This document shows positions 41,730 through 50,034 of a stretch of 64,000 nucleotides of DNA, in pieces. The notes below the pieces were generated by a model. It did not search any database, was not told the origin of the DNA, and was given only the letters and a program-made list of their open reading frames with translations. Both the position numbers and the translations under genes were made by a program. The stretch is from Streptomyces sp. SID14478 (GTDB lineage Bacteria; Actinomycetota; Actinomycetes; Streptomycetales; Streptomycetaceae): NCBI RefSeq assembly GCF_010548525.1, contig NZ_JAAGMG010001065.1, forward strand, positions 88,017 through 152,016, given 5' to 3'. Every line of letters starts with the position of its first letter. The first letter of the stretch is position 1.

Positions 41730-42259
41730 ACCAGCCACTGGATGTGCTCATCCACCGCGTCGACCCCGACGTACCGCTGCCCGCGTATGCGCACCCGGGC
41801 GACGCGGGTGCGGACCTGCGCACCACCGAGGCGTGCGCCCTCGCCCCCGGCGAGCGGGTCGTCCTGCCCACCGGGGTGTCTGTCGCGCTGCCCGAGGGGT
41901 ACGCGGCCTTCGTGCACCCACGATCCGGTCTCGCCGTCCGCTGCGGTGTCGCCCTGGTGAATGCCCCAGGGACGGTGGATGCCGGGTACCGTGGGGAGAT
42001 CAAGGTGATCGTGGTGAATCTCGACCCGCGCGAGACCGTGCGGTTCGAGCGTTTCGACCGGATTGCCCAACTCGTCGTCCAGCAGGTCGAGAAGGTGCGC
42101 TTCCGCGAGGTGGCCCAGCTTCCCGATTCGGCGCGGGCCGAGGGGGGCTTCGGGTCCACCGGTGGGCATGCCTCTGTGGGCGACGCCGCCGAGGGAGCGG
42201 CCGGTCAAAAGGGTGGGAATCGATACGCTTCGGTCGTATCCGACCGGGAAGGACAGTGA
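41726..42259 (+). CDS. dut: dUTP diphosphatase
   Basis: 177-aa dUTPase hydrolysing dUTP to dUMP and pyrophosphate. All five motifs are visible: D-A-G-A-D-L, P-R-S-G-L-A, G-T-V-D-A-G-Y-R-G-E-I (uracil pocket with catalytic Asp), F-D-R-I-A-Q-L-V, and the C-terminal R-A-E-G-G-F-G-S-T-G arm. About 25 residues after motif 5 are extra and basic/acidic. It starts by GTG overlap with the thioesterase and is followed after one base by a DUF3710 gene, so at least three genes form an operon. Confidence 0.95.
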   Translation: MNQPLDVLIHRVDPDVPLPAYAHPGDAGADLRTTEACALAPGERVVLPTGVSVALPEGYAAFVHPRSGLAVRCGVALVNAPGTVDAGYRGEIKVIVVNLDPRETVRFERFDRIAQLVVQQVEKVRFREVAQLPDSARAEGGFGSTGGHASVGDAAEGAAGQKGGNRYASVVSDREGQ

Positions 42260-42260
42260 C

Positions 42261-43034
42261 GTGTTCGGACGTCGCAAGAAGAACAGCTCCGCTGACGACG
42301 CAGTGGACGCGGCGGGCGAGGCCGAGCAGGTCGACGGTGTCGACAGTGCCGACACGGACGCCGAGGGGGAGCCGGAGCGCGTCCGGCTCGAGCCCGAGCC
42401 GCGTCCCGACGGACCCTGGGACTCCACCGAGGTGCGCGAGCCCGCCGAGGGCCGGGTGGACCTGGGCGGCATCTTCGTCCCCGGTGTGGAGGGCATGGAG
42501 CTGCGCGTGGAGGTCGCCGGTGACGCGATCGTCGCGGCGACCGTCGTCCTCCAGGACAGCGCGGTCCAGCTGCAGGCCTTCGCCGCTCCCAAGAAGGAGG
42601 GCATCTGGGGCGAGGTCCGCGAGGAGATCGCCTCGGGGATCACTCAGCAGGGTGGCGTGATCGACGAGGTCGAAGGCCCGCTCGGCTGGGAGCTGCGGGC
42701 CCAGGTGCCGGTGCAGCTGCCGGACGGCACGGGCGGTTTCCAGGTCGTGCGCTTCATCGGCGTGGACGGCCCCCGCTGGTTCCTGCGCGGCGTGATCTCC
42801 GGTCAGGGCGCGGTGCAGCCGCAGGCCGCCGGACTGCTCGAGCAGATCTTCCGGGACACGGTTGTGGTGCGAGGCGATGGCCCGATGGCCCCGCGCGACC
42901 CCATCGTCCTCAAGCTGCCGGACGACGCACAGATGGTCGCCGAAGGTGCCGGTCAGGACTCCGCGGAGGGCTCGCGCTTCTCCGGTGGCATGGGTCAGCT
43001 GGCCCGCGGCCCGGAGATCACCGAGGTGCGCTGA
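42261..43034 (+). CDS. DUF3710 family protein
   Basis: 257-aa DUF3710 protein, starting M-F-G-R-R-K-K-N. Residues 8-55 are acidic and disordered. The conserved core (about 60-230) is beta-rich: V-D-L-G-G-I-F-V-P-G-V-E-G-M-E-L, V-V-L-Q-D-S-A-V-Q-L-Q-A-F-A-A-P, W-E-L-R-A-Q-V-P-V, G-P-R-W-F-L-R-G-V-I. GGGAAGGACAG precedes GTG 42261. The link to dut is conserved in actinobacteria, where both lie near the sigma-factor/ribosomal gene neighbourhood in mycobacteria. Function unknown. Confidence 0.88.
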   Translation: MFGRRKKNSSADDAVDAAGEAEQVDGVDSADTDAEGEPERVRLEPEPRPDGPWDSTEVREPAEGRVDLGGIFVPGVEGMELRVEVAGDAIVAATVVLQDSAVQLQAFAAPKKEGIWGEVREEIASGITQQGGVIDEVEGPLGWELRAQVPVQLPDGTGGFQVVRFIGVDGPRWFLRGVISGQGAVQPQAAGLLEQIFRDTVVVRGDGPMAPRDPIVLKLPDDAQMVAEGAGQDSAEGSRFSGGMGQLARGPEITEVR

Positions 43035-43060
43035 CGCGCTTCCTTTTCACAGACGTACGT

Positions 43061-43100
43061 GGCCGGGGCCGCGCATCCCACGGGATGCGCGGCCCCGGCC
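43061..43100. terminator. Hairpin terminator after dut operon
   Basis: Perfect 19-bp inverted repeat (43061-43079 and 43082-43100; tips GGCCGGGGCCGCGC and GCGCGGCCCCGGCC) followed by TTT, 26 bases after the DUF3710 stop. Confidence 0.9.
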
Positions 43101-43222
43101 TTTGTCGTGCGGTCCCCAACTGCCGTTCTTTCTTCAGCACTTGACGGAAGGCTGGTCCGTACCTAGGGTCCCGGCCAACGCCGTGGTTCATATCGGCGCC
43201 CCAAGTTCACATACGAGAACGG

Positions 43223-44458
43223 ATGGCCCCCACCATGCAGGCTCGTTCCCCGCAGTCCCGCCACAGAAGGCCGCGCACCGCTCTGCTCGCCACCCTCGCC
43301 ACCACCGTCACGGCCCTGGTCGCCGGCGTCGTCGCCTGGCCCGGCGCGGGCCGCGCCGACGCCGCGCCCGCCACGTTCGCCCACCCCGGAGTCACCGTCT
43401 CCAAGGGGCAGTTGGACTTCGTCAAGGCCAAGGTCAACGCCGGGGCGCAGCCCTGGAAGGGCGCCTTCGACCAGATGATGGCGAGCAAGTACGCCGATCT
43501 GAACCGCACGCCCAAGCCCCGCGCCACCGTCGAGTGCGGCTCGTACTCGAACCCCAACTACGGCTGCACGGACGAGCGCGAGGACGCGATAGCCGCGTAC
43601 ACCGACGCCCTCGCGTGGTACTTCACGGGCAACGAGCAGTACGCGAAGAAGTCCATCGCGCTCATGGACGCCTGGTCCGGCACCATCAAGGACCACACCA
43701 ACAGCAACGCGCCCCTGCAGACCGGCTGGGCGGGCTCCTCCTGGCCCAAGGCCGCCGAGATCATCAAGTACACGTACACCGGCGGCTGGGCGAACGAGGG
43801 CCGCTTCAAGACGATGCTGCGCGACGTCTACCTGCCGAAGGTCATCAACGGCTCGAACTCCAACGGGAACTGGGAGCTGTCGATGATGGAGGCCGCCGTC
43901 GGCATCTCCGTCTTCCTGGAGGACAAGGCCTCCTACGACAAGGCGATGGCGAAGTTCCGGACGCGCACGGCCGCGTACGTCTACCTGTCCTCGGACGGCG
44001 CGCTGCCCAAGACCGTGCCGAGCCAGAACCTGGACACCAAGCAGAAGATCGTCAACTACTGGCAGGGCCAGTCGACCTTCGTGACGGGGCTGACCCAGGA
44101 GACCTGTCGCGACTTCACGCACACCGGGTACGGGATCTCCGCTATCTCGCACATCGCGGAGACCAGCCGCATCCAGGGCCAGGACCTGTACGGCACGGAC
44201 GTCGGCGAGCGGCTGCGGCAGGCGCTCGGCTTCCAGGCCAAGTACGAACTGGGTGAGGCGCCGCCGAGCTCGCTGTGCGGCGGCAGCGTCAACAGGGGCC
44301 TCGGGCCGGTCACCGAGGTCGGCTACAACGCCCTGCACACCCGCCTGGGCACCGCCATGACGAACACCCAGAAGCTGACCGAGCAGAACCGGCCGGCCGG
44401 CTCCAACAACCTGTTCGTGGCCTGGGAGACCCTGACCCACGCCGAGAACCCGAGCTGA
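43223..44458 (+). CDS. Secreted alginate-lyase-like (PF05426) protein
   Basis: 411-aa secreted protein. Residues 1-48 are a signal peptide with a basic start, hydrophobic core (L-L-A-T-L-A-T-T-V-T-A-L-V-A-G) and an A-D-A-A cleavage site. The rest is an alpha/alpha barrel-like domain with the alginate-lyase hallmarks N-W-E-L-S-M-M-E-A-A-V-G and C-R-D-F-T-H-T-G-Y-G-I-S-A-I-S-H. In PL5-type enzymes the N-W-E-L and H-T-G-Y regions supply the catalytic Asn/His/Tyr set. Streptomyces homologues may act on polyuronates of plants or algae, or on other uronic polymers. ATG 43223 is used; 43235 is an alternative. Confidence 0.82.
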   Translation: MAPTMQARSPQSRHRRPRTALLATLATTVTALVAGVVAWPGAGRADAAPATFAHPGVTVSKGQLDFVKAKVNAGAQPWKGAFDQMMASKYADLNRTPKPRATVECGSYSNPNYGCTDEREDAIAAYTDALAWYFTGNEQYAKKSIALMDAWSGTIKDHTNSNAPLQTGWAGSSWPKAAEIIKYTYTGGWANEGRFKTMLRDVYLPKVINGSNSNGNWELSMMEAAVGISVFLEDKASYDKAMAKFRTRTAAYVYLSSDGALPKTVPSQNLDTKQKIVNYWQGQSTFVTGLTQETCRDFTHTGYGISAISHIAETSRIQGQDLYGTDVGERLRQALGFQAKYELGEAPPSSLCGGSVNRGLGPVTEVGYNALHTRLGTAMTNTQKLTEQNRPAGSNNLFVAWETLTHAENPS

Positions 44459-44464
44459 CCATTG

Positions 44465-44505
44465 CCCGGCCGGGCGGCAGGTGACCATACTGGCGCCCGG
44501 CCGGG
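44465..44505. terminator. Probable terminator between alginate-lyase-like gene and ABC ATPase
   Basis: 12-bp inverted repeat CCCGGCCGGGCG / CGCCCGGCCGGG with a 17-base loop, right after the upstream stop. Each arm is itself nearly palindromic. Confidence 0.6.
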
Positions 44506-44531
44506 AACACACGTACGGGGGAGCGGGGCGC

Positions 44532-45257
44532 ATGACCGAGAGCACCGAGGCGGGGACCGCCGTCCTCGACCAGGACGGCCACGGGCCGATGGTCGTCGTG
44601 GAGGGCCTGCACCGTTCGTACGGGACGGGCGCCGCCGCCGTGCACGCCCTGCGCGGCGTCTCCTTCGAGGTGCCGCGCGGCGAGCTGGTCGCTCTCAAGG
44701 GGCGCTCCGGATCCGGCAAGACGACCCTGCTCAACCTCGTCGGCGGTCTCGACGAGCCGGATCGCGGACGCATCGTGGTCGACGGGCTCGACCTCGCCGA
44801 CCTGGGGGAGAACGGGCTCCTGGAGCTGCGCCGCGACCGCGTCGGCTTCATCTTCCAGTCCTTCGGGCTGATCCCGATCCTCACGGCCGCCGAGAACGTG
44901 GGCGTGCCGATGCGGCTGCGCAAGGAGCAGGCACGCGCGCGGGAAGAGCGCGTCGAGCTGCTGCTCTCGCTCGTCGGCCTGGAGGGGCACGCCAAGCAGC
45001 GCCCCGGGGAGCTCTCCGGCGGGCAGCAACAGCGCGTCGCCATCGCCCGAGCCCTCGCCAACAAGCCGGCCCTGCTCATCGCCGACGAGCCCACGGGACA
45101 GCTCGACGCGGAGACCGGGCTGGCCGTGATGGAGCTGCTGCGCGCCGTCGTGCGCAGCGAGCGCGTCACCGCACTGGTCGCCACCCACGACACGACCCTG
45201 CTCGACCTCGCCGACCGCGTCCTGGAGCTGAACGACGGGGAGATCGTCCAGCACTGA
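44532..45257 (+). CDS. ABC transporter ATP-binding protein (LolD/MacB type), orphan
   Basis: 241-aa ATPase. Walker A is G-R-S-G-S-G-K-T-T, Q-loop F-I-F-Q-S-F, signature L-S-G-G-Q-Q-Q-R, Walker B L-L-I-A-D-E-P-T-G-Q-L-D, switch His in A-T-H-D. The Q-loop/signature style and E-L-V-A-L-K-G are of the LolD/MacB/FtsE subtype that works with an FtsX-like permease. No permease gene is adjacent in this window: the next gene is kdpD. The partner must be elsewhere, or this ATPase serves more than one complex. GGGGGAGCGG precedes ATG 44532. Confidence 0.85.
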   Translation: MTESTEAGTAVLDQDGHGPMVVVEGLHRSYGTGAAAVHALRGVSFEVPRGELVALKGRSGSGKTTLLNLVGGLDEPDRGRIVVDGLDLADLGENGLLELRRDRVGFIFQSFGLIPILTAAENVGVPMRLRKEQARAREERVELLLSLVGLEGHAKQRPGELSGGQQQRVAIARALANKPALLIADEPTGQLDAETGLAVMELLRAVVRSERVTALVATHDTTLLDLADRVLELNDGEIVQH

Positions 45258-45398
45258 CGGGTCCGCGGCGCATCAGGGTTCCGTCAAAGACGCCCCCTCA
45301 CCAGGCACCTGTCTTATTTGTCGGAGTTGCTGACCGTAAGGTCGACGCTGCGAGGAGCAGCGAGCTGCGTGCAGCAGCAACAGGAAGACAATGAGGCC

Positions 45399-48011
45399 AT
45401 GGGACGCGGCAAGCTTCGGATCTATCTCGGTTCCGCACCGGGCGTCGGCAAGACGTACGCGATGCTGTCCGAGGCGCACCGCCGCGTCGAGCGCGGCACG
45501 GACTGCGTGGTCGCGTTCGTCGAGCACCACGACCGGCCGCGGACCGAGGTCATGCTGCACGGCCTGGAGCAGGTGCCGCGCAGGGAGATCGAGTACCGCG
45601 GCTCGCGCTTCCACGAGATGGACGTCGACGCGGTCCTCGACCGGGCCCCCGCCGTCGCCCTCGTCGACGAGCTGGCACACACGAACGTGCCCGGCTCGCG
45701 CAACGCCAAGCGCTGGCAGGACGTCGAGGAATTCCTGGCCGCGGGCATCGACGTCGTCTCGACCGTCAACATCCAGCACCTCGAGTCGCTGGGCGACGTG
45801 GTCGAGGCCATCACCGGCGTACGGCAGCGGGAGACGGTGCCCGACGAGGTGGTCCGCCGGGCCGGTCAGATCGAGCTTGTCGACATGTCGCCCCAGGCGC
45901 TGCGCCGCCGCATGGCGCACGGCAACATCTACAAGCCGGACAAGGTCGACGCGGCCCTGTCCAACTACTTCCGCCCCGGAAACCTCACCGCACTGCGCGA
46001 GCTGGCCCTGCTGTGGGTCGCGGACCGGGCCGACGAGTACCTCCAGCAGTACCGGGGCGAGCACGACATCCGCTCCACCTGGCAGGCCCGCGAGCGCATC
46101 GTCGTGGGGCTGACCGGCGGTCCCGAGGGCCGTACGTTGATCCGGCGCGCGGCGCGGCTCGCGGAGAAGGGTGCGGGCGGCGAGGTCCTCGCCGTCTACA
46201 TCGCCCGCAGCGACGGCCTCACCGCCGCCTCGCCCAAGGAACTGGCCGTCCAGCGCACCCTGGTCGAGGACCTCGGCGGAACGTTCCATCACGTGATCGG
46301 CGACGACGTCCCCTCCGCACTCCTGGAATTCGCGCGCGGCGTCAACGCCACCCAGGTCGTCCTCGGCTCCTCCCGCCGCAAGACCTGGCAGTACGTCTTC
46401 GGCCCGGGCGTCGGCGCGACCGTCGCCCGCGAATCGGGGCCCGACCTCGACGTGCACATCGTCACGCACGAGGAGGCCGCCAAGGGACGCGGCCTGCCCG
46501 TCGCGCGCGGGGCCAGGCTCGGGCGCTCGCGCATCCTGTGGGGCTGGCTCGTCGGCATCGGCGGGCCCGTGCTGCTCTCGCTGATCCTCACGCACGTGCG
46601 GTCCGACCTCGGCCTCGCCAACGACATGCTGCTGTTCCTGTCGCTGACCGTGGCGGCGGCGCTGGTCGGCGGACTGCTCCCGGCGCTCGCCTCGGCGGCG
46701 TTCGGCTCCCTGCTCCTCAACTACTTCTTCACGCCGCCCAAGCACCTGTTCACGGTCGCCGACCCGAAGAACATCGTCGCCATCGTGATCTTCGTGGGCG
46801 TGGCCGTGTCGGTCGCCTCGGTCGTGGACCTGGCCGCCCGGCGCACCCACCAGGCCGCACGCCTGCGCGCCGAGTCCGAGATCCTCTCCTTCCTCGCGGG
46901 CAGCGTGCTGCGCGGCGACACGAGCCTGGAAGCACTGCTCGAACGCGTACGGGAGACGTTCGCGATGGAGTCCGTGGCGCTCCTGGAACGGGAGAGCGAC
47001 ACGGCACCGTGGACGTGCGCGGGCAGCGTCGGGCCGCATCCCGACGGCCGGCCCGAGGACGCCGACGTCGACGTGCCCGTGGGCGGCGGGATCGACATGG
47101 TGCTCGCCCTGTCCGGGCGGGTGCTGCCCGCGGAGGACCGACGGGTCCTCGCCGCCTTCGCCGCGCAGGCCGCCGTCGTCGTGGACCGCAGGCGGCTGCG
47201 CTCCGAGGCCGACCAGGCCCGCGCGCTCGCCGAGGGCAACCGCATCCGCACCGCCCTGCTCGCCGCCGTCAGCCACGACCTGCGCACCCCGCTCGCCGGC
47301 ATCAAGGCCGCCGTCTCCTCGCTGCGCGCCGAGGACGTCGAATGGTCGCCGCAGGACCAGGCGGAACTGCTCGCCGGGATCGAGGCGGGGGCCGACCGGC
47401 TCGACCACCTCGTCGGGAACCTGCTCGACATGTCACGGCTGCAGACCGGCACCGTCACCCCGCTGATCAGGGAGACCGACCTCGACGAGGTGGTGCCGAT
47501 GGCGCTCGGCGGCGTACCGGACCCCGAGCTCAGCATCGACCTGGACATCCCCGAGTCGCTGCCGATGGTGAGCGTCGACAGGGGCCTGCTGGAGCGGGCC
47601 GTCGCGAACATCGTCGAGAACGCCGTCAAGTACAGCCCGGCCGAGGGACCCGGCTCCCGTGTCCTCGTCGCCGCGAGCACCCACGGTGACCGCGTCGAAC
47701 TGCGGGTCGTGGACCGCGGCCCCGGTGTGCCGGACGCCGCGAAGGACCGTATCTTCGCGCCCTTCCAGCGCTACGGCGACGCGCCACGGGGCGCCGGGGT
47801 GGGCCTGGGGCTCGCCGTGGCGCGCGGCTTCGTCGAGGCCATGGGCGGCACGCTCGACGCGGAGGACACCCCGGGGGGCGGTCTGACGATGGTGCTCACC
47901 CTGCGGGCGGCGACGGCGCCCGACCCGGCCGGTCCCCCCGATCCATCATGGGTACGGACGACGTCGGCACCGGCCGACACCGCAGGAGCTCAGAGAGGCA
48001 GGCACACATGA
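45399..48011 (+). CDS. kdpD: KdpD potassium sensor histidine kinase
   Basis: 870-aa KdpD. Residues 1-210 are the KdpD N-terminal domain with Walker A G-S-A-P-G-V-G-K-T and V-D-E-L-A-H-T-N. A USP-like domain is about 240-370 (I-V-V-G-L-T-G-G-P, V-V-L-G-S-S-R-R-K-T-W). Four closely spaced TM helices follow at about 380-500 (DUF4118), then a GAF-like stretch and HisKA with H626 in A-V-S-H-D-L-R-T-P, and HATPase_c to the end. KdpD senses low potassium or turgor loss and, with KdpE, turns on kdpFABC. No kdpFABC genes are in the window. ATG 45399 is chosen on family length, with AGGAAG 10 bases upstream. It overlaps kdpE (ATGA). Confidence 0.93.
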   Translation: MGRGKLRIYLGSAPGVGKTYAMLSEAHRRVERGTDCVVAFVEHHDRPRTEVMLHGLEQVPRREIEYRGSRFHEMDVDAVLDRAPAVALVDELAHTNVPGSRNAKRWQDVEEFLAAGIDVVSTVNIQHLESLGDVVEAITGVRQRETVPDEVVRRAGQIELVDMSPQALRRRMAHGNIYKPDKVDAALSNYFRPGNLTALRELALLWVADRADEYLQQYRGEHDIRSTWQARERIVVGLTGGPEGRTLIRRAARLAEKGAGGEVLAVYIARSDGLTAASPKELAVQRTLVEDLGGTFHHVIGDDVPSALLEFARGVNATQVVLGSSRRKTWQYVFGPGVGATVARESGPDLDVHIVTHEEAAKGRGLPVARGARLGRSRILWGWLVGIGGPVLLSLILTHVRSDLGLANDMLLFLSLTVAAALVGGLLPALASAAFGSLLLNYFFTPPKHLFTVADPKNIVAIVIFVGVAVSVASVVDLAARRTHQAARLRAESEILSFLAGSVLRGDTSLEALLERVRETFAMESVALLERESDTAPWTCAGSVGPHPDGRPEDADVDVPVGGGIDMVLALSGRVLPAEDRRVLAAFAAQAAVVVDRRRLRSEADQARALAEGNRIRTALLAAVSHDLRTPLAGIKAAVSSLRAEDVEWSPQDQAELLAGIEAGADRLDHLVGNLLDMSRLQTGTVTPLIRETDLDEVVPMALGGVPDPELSIDLDIPESLPMVSVDRGLLERAVANIVENAVKYSPAEGPGSRVLVAASTHGDRVELRVVDRGPGVPDAAKDRIFAPFQRYGDAPRGAGVGLGLAVARGFVEAMGGTLDAEDTPGGGLTMVLTLRAATAPDPAGPPDPSWVRTTSAPADTAGAQRGRHT

Positions 48012-48691
48012 CCCGGGTGCTCGTGGTCGACGACGAACCGCAGATCGTCCGCGCCCTCGTCATCAACCTCAAGGCGCGCAAGTACGAGGTGGACGCCGCC
48101 GCCGACGGCGCGCAGGCGCTGCAACTGGCCGCGGCCCGCCACCCCGACGTGGTCGTCCTGGACCTGGGCCTGCCCGACATGGACGGCGTCGAGGTGATCA
48201 GGGGGCTGCGCGGCTGGACCCGGGTGCCGATCCTGGTGCTGTCCGCCCGGCACTCCTCGGACGAGAAGGTCGAGGCGCTCGACGCGGGCGCCGACGACTA
48301 CGTGACCAAGCCGTTCGGCATGGACGAGCTGCTGGCCCGGCTGCGCGCGGCCGTGCGCCGGGCCGAGCCCCTCGGGAGCGGGGAGGACGAGGGCATCGTC
48401 GAGACCGAGGACTTCACGGTCGACATGGCCGCGAAGAAGGTCAACCGGGACGGGCGCGACGTACGGCTGACGCCCACCGAGTGGCACCTGCTGGAGGTGC
48501 TCGTGCGCAACGCGGGACGCCTGGTCAGCCAGAAGCAGTTGCTGCAGGAGGTGTGGGGCCCGTCGTACGGCACGGAGACCAACTATTTGCGCGTGTACAT
48601 GGCGCAACTGCGCCGCAAACTGGAGACGGACCCGTCGCATCCGCGGCACTTCATCACGGAGCCGGGGATGGGCTACCGCTTCGAGAAGTAG
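48008..48691 (+). CDS. kdpE: KdpE response regulator
   Basis: 227-aa OmpR-type response regulator. Receiver: D8-D9, phosphoacceptor D52 (V-V-L-D-L-G-L-P), Lys in D-D-Y-V-T-K-P-F. Winged-helix effector about 130-225 (T-P-T-E-W-H-L-L-E-V-L-V-R-N-A-G-R-L-V-S, ending E-P-G-M-G-Y-R-F-E-K). It is the cognate partner of KdpD, translationally coupled by an ATGA overlap. The target kdpFABC operon is not here. Confidence 0.93.
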   Translation: MTRVLVVDDEPQIVRALVINLKARKYEVDAAADGAQALQLAAARHPDVVVLDLGLPDMDGVEVIRGLRGWTRVPILVLSARHSSDEKVEALDAGADDYVTKPFGMDELLARLRAAVRRAEPLGSGEDEGIVETEDFTVDMAAKKVNRDGRDVRLTPTEWHLLEVLVRNAGRLVSQKQLLQEVWGPSYGTETNYLRVYMAQLRRKLETDPSHPRHFITEPGMGYRFEK

Positions 48692-48731
48692 GCCCTGCGT
48701 TCGGGTGACCTGCCCCGGGTACGCTTCCTGT

Positions 48732-49142
48732 ATGAGTGCTGTTCCGCGTTCCGACAGGGCGTCCGAGAAGCCGGCGGGCCGCTTCCGCCGCATGCTCGAC
48801 CGACTCTCCACGTCCCAGGAGGATCTGGAGTCGGAGGAGCTGCGCGAGGATTCGCAGACCACGGGCTGTACGCGCATCGGAGACTGCCACGACCGACAGA
48901 TCGTGACGGTTACTGGTACGTTGCGCACGGTAACCCTGCGGCCACGCGCCGGAGTTCCGGCGCTGGAGGCGGAGTTGTTCGACGGCTCGGCCGCGCTGGA
49001 CGTGGTGTGGCTCGGCCGGCGGTCGATCGTCGGGATCGAACCGGGCCGGAAGCTGATCGCTTCGGGGCGGGTCTCGATGAGCCGGGGCCGTAGGGTGCTC
49101 TTCAACCCGAAGTACGAACTCAGACCCCTCGGACGGGAGTAG
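48732..49142 (+). CDS. OB-fold nucleic-acid-binding protein
   Basis: 136-aa protein. Residues 1-50 are charged and probably helical/disordered. Residues about 55-130 form a small OB fold: V-T-V-T-G-T-L-R-T-V-T-L-R, A-L-E-A-E-L-F-D-G-S-A-A-L, V-V-W-L-G-R-R, G-R-K-L-I-A-S-G-R-V. This is the actinobacterial single-OB protein usually found beside DUF3159. It may bind single-stranded nucleic acid. ATG 48732. It lies 3 bases before the DUF3159 gene, and so is in its operon. Confidence 0.85.
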   Translation: MSAVPRSDRASEKPAGRFRRMLDRLSTSQEDLESEELREDSQTTGCTRIGDCHDRQIVTVTGTLRTVTLRPRAGVPALEAELFDGSAALDVVWLGRRSIVGIEPGRKLIASGRVSMSRGRRVLFNPKYELRPLGRE

Positions 49143-49145
49143 CCG

Positions 49146-49922
49146 GTGACGTCCCTCGACAAGCCGACCGACCGCGAACCCGGAGTCGACCACGACGCCG
49201 CCGCTTCGAAGGCGGTGACCGAGGCCGCTCTCTTCGAGGCCTTCGGCGGCGTGCGGGGCATGGTGGAGACCGTCGTGCCCGGCCTCCTCTTCGTGACCAT
49301 CTTCACGATCAACAAAGACCTGCACATGTCGGCCATCGCGGCCCTCGCGGTGTCGCTGGTCCTGGTCGTCGCACGGCTGGTCATGAAGGGCACCGTCAAG
49401 CACGCCTTCAGCGGTGTCTTCGGCGTCGCCTTCGGTGTCGTCTTCGCGATGATGACGGGCAACGCCAAGGACTTCTATCTGCCGGGCATGCTCTACACGT
49501 TGGGGCTCGCGCTCGCGTACATCGTGACGACGCTGTGCGGCGTTCCCTTGATCGGGCTCATCCTCGGCCCGGTGTTCAAGGAGAACCTGTCGTGGCGCAC
49601 GCGCAACCCCGGGCGCAAGAAGGCGTACGCGAAGGCGAGTTGGGCCTGGGGCCTGATCCTGCTCGCCAAGTGCGCGATCCTGTTCCCGATGTACTGGTGG
49701 GCGGACACGACCAAGTTCGGCTGGGTGCTGATCGCGCTGAAGATCCCGCCGTTCCTGCTGGCCGTCTGGCTGACCTGGGTGTTCCTGGCGAAGGCGCCCG
49801 CGCCCATCGACGTGTTCGCCGAGATGGAAGCCGCGGAGAAGGCCGAGAAGGCGGAGAAGGCCGGGACGTCCGAGGAGGAGGCCTCCTCCGGTGCGGGTGC
49901 GCGCCACCGCCGCGAGGACTGA
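49146..49922 (+). CDS. DUF3159 integral membrane protein
   Basis: 258-aa DUF3159 protein with about six TM helices between residues 35 and 215 (examples L-L-F-V-T-I-F-T, A-A-L-A-V-S-L-V-L-V-V-A-R-L, V-F-G-V-A-F-G-V-V-F-A, F-L-L-A-V-W-L-T-W-V-F). The C-terminus has an E-K-A-E-K-A repeat. It forms the known conserved OB-fold/DUF3159 pair next to TrkA genes in actinobacteria, and may be a channel or transporter in potassium or osmotic balance, but this is inference. GTG 49146. Confidence 0.87.
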   Translation: MTSLDKPTDREPGVDHDAAASKAVTEAALFEAFGGVRGMVETVVPGLLFVTIFTINKDLHMSAIAALAVSLVLVVARLVMKGTVKHAFSGVFGVAFGVVFAMMTGNAKDFYLPGMLYTLGLALAYIVTTLCGVPLIGLILGPVFKENLSWRTRNPGRKKAYAKASWAWGLILLAKCAILFPMYWWADTTKFGWVLIALKIPPFLLAVWLTWVFLAKAPAPIDVFAEMEAAEKAEKAEKAGTSEEEASSGAGARHRRED

Positions 49923-49973
49923 GGCCCGAACGCGCGTGCGGCGTCGTCGCGTTTGCGCGCGCGGTTCCCCGCG

Positions 49974-50034
49974 CCCCTGACATGCGAGTGGGCCCCACCA
50001 GTACATCTGGTGGGGCCCACTCGCATGTCAGGGG
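49974..50034. terminator. 28-bp perfect inverted repeat, bidirectional terminator
   Basis: Two 28-bp arms (49974-50001 and 50007-50034; tips CCCCTGACATGCG and CGCATGTCAGGGG) around a TACAT loop, ending immediately before the stop codon of the convergent TrkA gene. It is preceded by a GC-rich stretch (49950-49980) of a type that recurs in Streptomyces intergenic regions. Confidence 0.88.
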
